Positions 57,709 through 64,000 of a stretch of 64,000 bases of DNA are shown here, one piece after another; positions within the stretch are counted from its first letter, which is position 1, and every line of letters starts with the position of its first letter. This DNA comes from Posidonia oceanica (Eukaryota; Streptophyta; Magnoliopsida; Alismatales; Posidoniaceae). The position numbers and the translations under genes were made by a program. The notes beneath the pieces were generated by a model. The model was not told the DNA's origin. It was given only the letters and a program-made list of their open reading frames with translations, and searched no databases. The stretch covers positions 7,365,001-7,429,000 of the forward strand of contig JAZBRS010000059.1 in assembly GCA_037176725.1 (NCBI GenBank), in the 5' to 3' direction.

Positions 57709-58847
57709 GATGTACTCAAAGTGGATATTGGACAGTGGCTGCTCTTGTCACATGACCGGAGATCATAATCTCCTGAGCTCTCTTAAGTCTAAAGACGAAG
57801 GAACGGTATAAGGTTTTGTTTGATAAAAAAGAATATACAATCTTCGATTCAACCACAAACAAAATAATATTTACTGGAAATAGAAAACACAATGTGTATA
57901 AGATTAAAATATCCTATAAAACAAATAAAATGATATCATGTGTAGCTTCTACAAATGATGATGCTTGGCTATGGCACAGAAGGCTTGGTCATGCCAATAT
58001 GGGACAATTATCTAAATTATCCAAAGGTGATTTTATTAATGGTTTGCCAAAACTTGATTTCAAAAAGGATAGACTTTGTGATCCATGCCAATTTAGAAAA
58101 CAAATTAAATCTTCCTTCAAATCAAAAGAAATGATTTCTACTACCAAACCATTGGAATTACTTCATATCGATTTATTTGGTCCAAGTAGAACCTTGAGTT
58201 TAGGAGGAAAAAGATATGCTTTTGTTTTAGTAGATGATTTTTTGAGATTCACATGGGTGTTGTTTTTAACAAATAAAAATGATGTGTTTTCTGAATTACA
58301 AAAGTTTTGCAAAATGGTTCAAAATGAAAAAGGACTAAGTATTATTAAAATAAGAAGTGACAATGGAGGAGAATTTGAAAATGACATTTTTGAAAATTTT
58401 TGTGAAGAAAATGGATTTCAACACAATTTCTCTTTTCCTAGAACTCCACAACAAAATGGAGTTGTTGAAAGGAAAAATAGAACATTACAAGAAATGGCTA
58501 AGACAATGCTATGTGAAAATAATTTACCTAAGTATTTCTGGGTTGAGGCTGTCAATACAGCTTGTTATATTTTAAATAGAATTTTACTTAGACCTGTTCT
58601 AAATAAAACTCCTTTTGAGCTTTGGTTTTGTAAGACCCCACAGATTTCGTATTTCAAGGTTTTTGAATGCAAATGTTTTATTTTAAACACCAAAGATAAT
58701 TTGGATAAATTTGATCCCAAATCTGATGAAAGAATATTTTTTGGATATTCCTCTAGAAGCAAAGCATATAGAATATATAATAAAAGAACACTTACTATTG
58801 AACAATCAATGCATGTAAACTTTGATGAAAATTACATCAAATCATAA
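57709..58847 (+). pseudogene. copia protease remnant and integrase
   Basis: 57709-57810 reads YSKWILDSGCSCHMTGDHNL, the DSG active site of copia protease with its flanking Cys/His, then a stop. A deletion joins it to frame 57816-58847: pre-integrase zinc region (WHRRLGHANMGQL; CDPCQFRKQ), integrase core with Asp (HIDLFGP, about 58165), Asp (RSDNGGEF, about 58354) and Glu (NGVVERKNR, about 58456), ending before RT at TAA 58845. Integrase itself is open and complete in its catalytic residues; protease is truncated. Confidence 0.82.
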
Positions 58848-58959
58848 ATCTAGAAAATGAAGAAAATAATCAAGAAAATCAAGTAAGAAAGCTTGAGAAC
58901 AATAAAAATACAAACATACATGAAGAAGTTAAAAATGACTCATCTAACTGGCAATTCAT

Positions 58960-60150
58960 TCAGGATCATCTTAAAGAACAAATTCTTGGAGAAATATCCA
59001 AAGGAATATTGACCAGATTCAAATTGAATCACGAATGTACTTCATATGCATTCATCTCATTTATTGAGCCCAAAAATATAAATGAGGCTTGCAATGATGA
59101 ATATTGGATGATCGCTATGAATGAGGAATTAAATCAATTCAAAAGAAACAATGTTTGGGAATTAGTTCCAAAACCCAAAGATCATCAAATTATTGGAACA
59201 AAATGGATTTATAGAAATAAGTTAGATGAATCTGGGAACATAGTTAAAAATAAGGCTAGGTAGTGGCACAAGAGTACAATGAAGAAGAAGGAATCGACTT
59301 TGATGAAACTTATGCCCCAGTAGCCAGACTAGAATCAATAATGATGTTAATAGCTTATGCAAGCTCCATGAACTTCAAGTTGTATCAAATGGATGTTAAG
59401 AGTGTATTTTTGAATGGGGTAATTGAAGAAGAGGTTTATGTAAAACAGCCCCCTGGTTTTGAAAATAAATTATATACAGACCATGTGTTTAAACTAAACA
59501 AAGCACTCTATGGACTAAAGCAAGCTCCTAGAGCTTGGTATGATAGAGTAAAGAAGTTTTTGATTGAAAAAGAGTTAGTCATTGGAGTTGCTGATACAAC
59601 CCTATTTATTCAGAAAAATGCAAAAGGCTTATTGTTAATACAAATTTATGTTGATGATATTATATTTGGCTCTACAAATGAAGATTTATGTAATGAATTC
59701 TCAGATATCATGCAAAAAGAATTTGAAATGAATATGATGGGAGAGGTAAACTATTTTCTAGGATTTCAAGTCAAACAAATCAAAGATGGAATCTTCATTT
59801 TTCAAGAAAAATATGTAAAAGAACTACTAAAAAGATTTAGAATGGAAAATTCAAAGGAGGCAAAGACTTCAATGAGTACTAATACAAAACTTGACCAAGA
59901 TGAAAATGGGATTAACATAGATCAAAAGATGTATAGAGGGATGATTGGTTCTTTACTGTACTTAACAGCTAGTAGACCTGACATTATGTTCAATGTCTGT
60001 CTATGTGCTAGATATCAAGCTGCACCTAAGGAATCTCACTTAGTGGCGTTAAAAGGATATTTAGATACTTACAATGAACCAAAGACTTAGGACTATTCTA
60101 TCCTAGAGATTCAAAGCTAGATCTAATAGGATACAGTGATGCCGACTTGA
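58960..60150 (+). pseudogene. copia reverse transcriptase, RNase H truncated
   Basis: RT N-terminal part in 59009-59263 (EELNQFKRNNVWELVPKP; GTKWIYRNKLDESG), a one-base frameshift near 59262, then 59263-60090: DETYAPVARLESIMMLIAYA, QMDVKSVFLNG, KALYGLKQAPRAWYD, catalytic YVDDIIFGS (about 59647), SLLYLTASRPDIMF. After a shift, the start of RNase H is visible (LIGYSDADL) and is interrupted at 60150 by the next element. Copia RT/RNase H copies the RNA in the particle. Confidence 0.85.
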
Positions 60151-61424
60151 TGTGAATTTTAATTAACCGCAAGTGCACGGTGTACTGTGTAGTACGTATG
60201 CAAAATACAGGTCGATCCCACAGAGAATAGTGTTTCAAAACACAGAGATTAATTATCAGTTATTGAAAGGATGGTTGAGAGAGATGATGATTAAGAACTA
60301 AAACTATAAGATGTAATCAAATTAATTAAAACAAACCTAGGGCTTTGAATCCATTTATGTAAAATCCAATATGCATGATTAAATCCACTCTTGTCTCTCT
60401 TCATGATCTAAATAGTTTAGTCAATGATTCTTATCCTAACAAGCATAACCTATATGCGAAGCACCATAGATTATCAAGTCCTAAGATAAAATCACACAAA
60501 ATAAACTAAATCAAATGATATATGATAGATCTGCGATTATATACACAACCCCCAATGTATTCTTCCCCAAGTATAAACTAAAAAGATATTATCAATATTA
60601 ATCTATCAAGGTTTATCGAATAATGAATGATCCATGTCATATACATCCAGTCTACATAATCATAGCATTTAAGCATGAGAAGACAAAGAGAAACTTAATC
60701 ACAACATATGAACATACATAAACTTCATCTAAACCCTAGATCTAAGAACTTAGCCACACATGATAATGGAAAACATAAAACTAAAAGAAAGGAAAAGAGA
60801 AGAACAAGACATAATTAATATAAAGAAAATGAACTTCTATTGATAAAAATACATTGATTACAGAAACTAAGCTTGAAGAACTCTAAACAATGGAGGAAGA
60901 AAACTTAAGCCTAATGTTGAAGATTAAGGATCCCCTAGTGTTTACACAATGGGTCCCTTTTATAGGTTTACAAGGCTTGGCCGTCACATAAACAAATCCG
61001 GCTACAATTGAGGAAACTGAATTTCAATTACAATATATTTTTACGATATTTCTGTGATTGCCAAAGACGGAGTCAAACAAATCTGCTCTGGGCGCCTGGG
61101 AGGCGTCGGATGTGCTTTCGGGCGCCTGAGGGGTGCCAGCTGTTCTTGAATTTTCTCCAACTTTGTTGCTTCTGTTATCTTATCTTACTCTTCGTATTTA
61201 CACACGTGGAAAAGATATATTTGATATCTTGCACGAATTTCCATTTCTTTTATCCTTAGATTTGCATTTCTTTTTGTCTTTTATCATTTTTCCTCATTCT
61301 TTTCCTCTTTTCTCTTCAGCTCCAAAGTTCCTGCACAAATTGTAAAAAATACCTCGAGTAATATTATTTATGAACAAAAGAGATAAATATGGGCATAAAA
61401 TATGTAAGAATAATGTGCTAATCA
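60151..61424 (-). repeat. 3' LTR of element D
   Basis: On the minus strand begins TGATTAGCACATTATT at 61424 and ends TTAAAATTCACA at 60151 (1274 bp). The end contains the GTGCACTTGCGGTTAATT block common in plant LTRs. U3 words GGCGCC(T)GGGAGGCGTC at 61086-61135, TATA box CTATAAAAGGG at 60955-60965. Confidence 0.85.
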
Positions 61425-63122
61425 AATACCCCCATACCTATCTTTTGCTAATCCTCGAGCAAAACTGACTCAAACAAAAGAAAAAACAAATAAAGAAAGA
61501 AAATCCTAACTCACTTTCGCAGGAATCGCGATTGTACTTAGCACGTGCAACAAGTCTTTAAACCCCTAGGTTGCTCTAGAGGACGAGTGGTGTCTCGTGA
61601 GGATTTGCAGCGGATCTACCCACAAAATCCCAGAAGAAAAGGAAAAATAAAATAAAATAATGTTATTTACACTATTACTATCCACAATATTTTAACAAGT
61701 TAGGAAGCTTCTAAGATACCTTGAGTCTTTATTCTCCAGCTCTACCTCAAGTCAAGATCTCTCTCTCTTCCTCATGTCATGGAGACTCTTTCCTATTTTT
61801 AACACCATCCTTCTTTAAATTAAACTCACATGTACCTTGTGTTTGTGAAAATAATCCTTAACAATGATTTTCAAGTCCAACCTGAACACCTTAGCAATTT
61901 TATTTCATTGAGTTGTATCTTGCTTTCTTAGACTTTATTCTTAGCTACCCATTTAGCGAGCTTTAGGTCAGTGGATCCCAAACCAGACGGTTTTAGGTCA
62001 CCAGATGTGAAGACATACTAATGCTTACTGAGGCACGATACCTAGTTACTCAATGATTATTAGATATTTTTAATTTTATTTATAATTTTTTTTTTTAATT
62101 GCTAAGGTGTTTCAGATCTTCCTTTATTCTCTATAGTCAAGGACTAAAGTGTAAGTGTAAGATAAGGTACACATGTGCTTAAAGATAATCCAGATGATGC
62201 TATTTTTTAGATTTTGTCTCCACTCTAGGGTTTGAGAGATTCCATTCTATCAGTTTTACCTTTGAACTCCAACTCAAAGTTACTTATCCACCCTTAGCTA
62301 GCTAAATTATTATGGATAATTCCTAATTTGTTTTTGTTTTTATCTTTATATATATATATATATATAATTTTATTTTTAGAGAAAAGACAAAGGATTCTAA
62401 CTAAAGAAAATGAAAAGAACATTTTTTTTTATATAAAATTCTAACTCTAAGAAACTTTTAAAAAAAAAAAAAAAACTGAAATGTCACAAAAAAAACTCTA
62501 ATTAAAGAAAAATGAAAAGGACGCAAAGAAGACTCCCCCTATACCTAAACCATGCATTGTCCTCAATGTATGCAACAATTGATATGATCAATGAAAAACA
62601 ATTAAGATTAGAACAATGATACCTGATTCGGGATGGAGTACTTCTACTGCTAAGAAAAGAAAAGTTAGTCTTCTTCTTCTGAGTTCCCTAGATAGCTCAC
62701 CTTCTTCGTCTCCCCGTTGGTTTGCTAGAACTGACCCTTCTCAACTCCTCTAACTCAGCTCTAGTCCTCCTTACTTCTCTATGTATTCTTTGCATTCCCT
62801 CCCATACCCGGTTGTTGAAATCACTCTGAGAATCAAATGGAGGGCCATCAGTTCAGAAAGTGTCTCCCTCCTCATTCTCACCTGGAGGTGACTCAGCTCT
62901 AATGATGTGTTCCTGAAGCATATGAAGCCCCCATGGTGTACGAACAGTCAACCTATAGGAGTTAAACACATTTTCTACTAATGCCATTTGTCATCGTTAT
63001 TGGGACTCAAACGTAAATTGCACAGGTGTCAAGAAAGTCTTAACAATATCAGTGATTAGAATAGGTAAGGGCAGAGTTGACTTTCTTCTAGTTCTTTTTA
63101 CTTGAGTAATTGAATCAAAAAG
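61425..63122 (-). other. 3' spacer of element D
   Basis: No gene recognised. Begins (minus-strand 3' side) with CTCGAGGATTAGCAAAAGAT and the purine tract, typical of gypsy elements. A (TA)n run lies at 62346-62366 and A-runs at about 62460. Confidence 0.6.
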
Positions 63123-63650
63123 TCAACGACAGAGGCAAATCCTCGAATCCCTAGTCATCATCATGTAAACAATGTGAAGTGTAGGAATATAGAATGATGA
63201 AATGTGGGAACCCCCTACAATATTATTCTGGACCCACCTACAAGTTGTGTAAACATTCTCATATAAGGTGGTCCCTCTAATTCCCCCATCTGAGGCAATA
63301 GAACAATTAGGTCCCATGTGTGGGAGATAATGTCCTAAATCCTTAGTGGGTAAATTCACAGGTGAAATGGAGATTCCTGTGACTTGGGAAATTAAATCTA
63401 GGGATACTTCAATATTTAGTCGACGCCATACCAAGTAAATGACCCCTCTATCTATATCAACATTATTCCATTCAAAACACTTATAAAATTCTTCAACAAA
63501 GTGGGGTATCCAAAAATGATTATCTGTGGCATGCAATAAATAATGAAAGTCTCTAATTAAGATTTGTTCCCTAAAGAAATTGCCACATGCACCAAAAATT
63601 TCATCAAAATTTTTTTCTGGGAATACTCCTCTCCTACCATTATCTCCCAT
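63123..63650 (-). CDS. envelope-like / putative plant transposon protein of element D
   Basis: Open for 175 residues from ATG 63650 (MGDNGRRGVFPEKNF) to TGA 63123; the frame stays open about 48 nt upstream without another ATG. Motifs: HFVEEFYKCFEWN, RGVIYLVWRRLNIEVSLDLI, SQVTGISISPVNLP. This pattern (FY..., then a beta-rich RG.....V..IA..TGI) is that of the putative plant transposon protein domain found in the third ORF of Athila-like elements. Shorter than the usual 300-400 residues, so an exon or C-terminal part may be lost. No membrane segment is obvious. Its role is not known; called envelope-like by position. Confidence 0.6.
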   Translation of the reverse strand: MGDNGRRGVFPEKNFDEIFGACGNFFREQILIRDFHYLLHATDNHFWIPHFVEEFYKCFEWNNVDIDRGVIYLVWRRLNIEVSLDLISQVTGISISPVNLPTKDLGHYLPHMGPNCSIASDGGIRGTTLYENVYTTCRWVQNNIVGGSHISSFYIPTLHIVYMMMTRDSRICLCR

Positions 63651-63759
63651 TTTTGCTAAGTAATCACAAAAATTGAAAATAACAAAACCAGTTGACAAAA
63701 ACAGAGATTAGGGTTATCAGTAGCTTACTACCCCCAAAGTAGGGGGGAACGACTCGACG

Positions 63760-63995
63760 ATCGGCGCTTCTGCCTCAGATCGGGCGCCTGGTGGGCGTCC
63801 GTTGGTGAAAATGGCGCCTAGAAGGTGTCCAGAACATAGCGATCGGAGAAATCAAGCACAGAAGTCGGGCGATCTGAAATGCTAAGCCCTCCTCGAAGAA
63901 GAATAAACTGAAAGTTAAAGGAACGGGCGCCTGGGGAGCGTCCAGAAACCTTTTCGGCGCCTGGTGGGCGTCCTTTCGGCGGCGCTTGCTCTCCG
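63760..63995 (-). promoter_or_regulatory. word cluster upstream of the element D ORF
   Basis: Five GGCGCCT units, mostly GGGCGCCTGGTGGGCGTCC-like, at 63780-63983. The same words are in the LTR U3 at 61086-61135. On the minus strand they precede the ORF; no TATA box is clear. Confidence 0.45.
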
Positions 63996-64000
63996 GCGGT

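Larger units (their letters stand above)
54858..60150 (+). mobile_element. Ty1/copia element (SIRE-like), 3' part missing
   Basis: 5' LTR, iMet-type primer site, gag, protease, integrase, RT in copia order. Cut within RNase H at 60150 by the minus-strand element. Any 3' LTR would lie beyond the window. SIRE-like assignment rests on the Gag sequence and is inference. Confidence 0.85.
60151..64000 (-). mobile_element. element D: minus-strand Ty3/gypsy-type element, 3' part
   Basis: On the minus strand: word cluster (63990-63770), ORF (63650-63123), spacer, purine tract (AGGTATGGGGGTATT) and 3' LTR (61424-60151). It is inserted into the copia RNase H. gag and pol would lie beyond the right edge. 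The envelope-like ORF before the 3' LTR is typical of Athila-related elements; lineage is inference. Confidence 0.7.

Noticed and set aside
62346..62366. (TA)n run as a promoter
   Set aside because: Simple repeat in non-coding spacer without an associated ORF.

Overview
This is plant nuclear DNA, probably from an angiosperm with a large, retrotransposon-rich genome; the species cannot be read from the sequence. I see no tRNA, rRNA, operon or intact host gene. About 98% of the window is nested and rearranged mobile elements, and nearly every host-like gene sits inside one.

Layout. (1) 1-1084 is unassigned. (2) 1085-35033 is a Ty3/gypsy element of the Tat/Ogre type (element B). It has TGTAGATA-type LTRs of about 1.3 kb, gag, two retropepsin-like domains and a G-patch. 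Its pol has RT, RNase H, a second RNase H and integrase. Three intron-containing plant-mobile-domain (PMD) genes lie antisense downstream of pol, followed by several tandem-repeat blocks and a 3' LTR. Its 5' third (about 2001-9317) is inverted. A second, gag-only element (C, 22964-32321, 5-bp target duplication) is nested inside one of its tandem repeats. (3) 35165-36121 is a LINE fragment, cut at 36122 by the terminus of a CACTA DNA transposon that carries four intact exons of a MACPF-domain gene. (4) 38358-54832 is a non-autonomous element with giant LTRs (about 4.1 kb). It is preserved as a tandem array: partial internal region, LTR, 7-kb internal region, LTR. It carries a gag-like gene with a triplicated zinc-knuckle module and a 60-bp minisatellite. 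(5) 54858-60150 is a Ty1/copia element of SIRE type, cut in its RNase H domain by (6) 60151-64000, the 3' part of a minus-strand gypsy element with an envelope-like/plant-transposon-protein ORF.

How the parts fit. Elements B, C and the giant element share a purine tract plus GGGGCA(T/A)(C/T) before the 3' LTR, CX2HX4HX4C Gag knuckles, A-rich arrays after the coding part, and CATTGCAT-rich 3' ends. C looks like a pol-less relative that could use B-type proteins. Every annotated coding region of the gypsy elements except the last-mentioned ORF is broken. Nearly all the breaks in B and C are CAG-to-TAG, as expected from decay of methylated DNA.

The most interesting pattern is regulatory. In all four LTR families whose U3 can be read, a cluster of short, family-specific, mostly palindromic words lies just upstream of the TATA box. 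In element B the same words (AACGTT-cored) recur upstream of a TATA box in front of each of the three antisense PMD genes, as though these cargo genes carried promoters built from LTR enhancer units.
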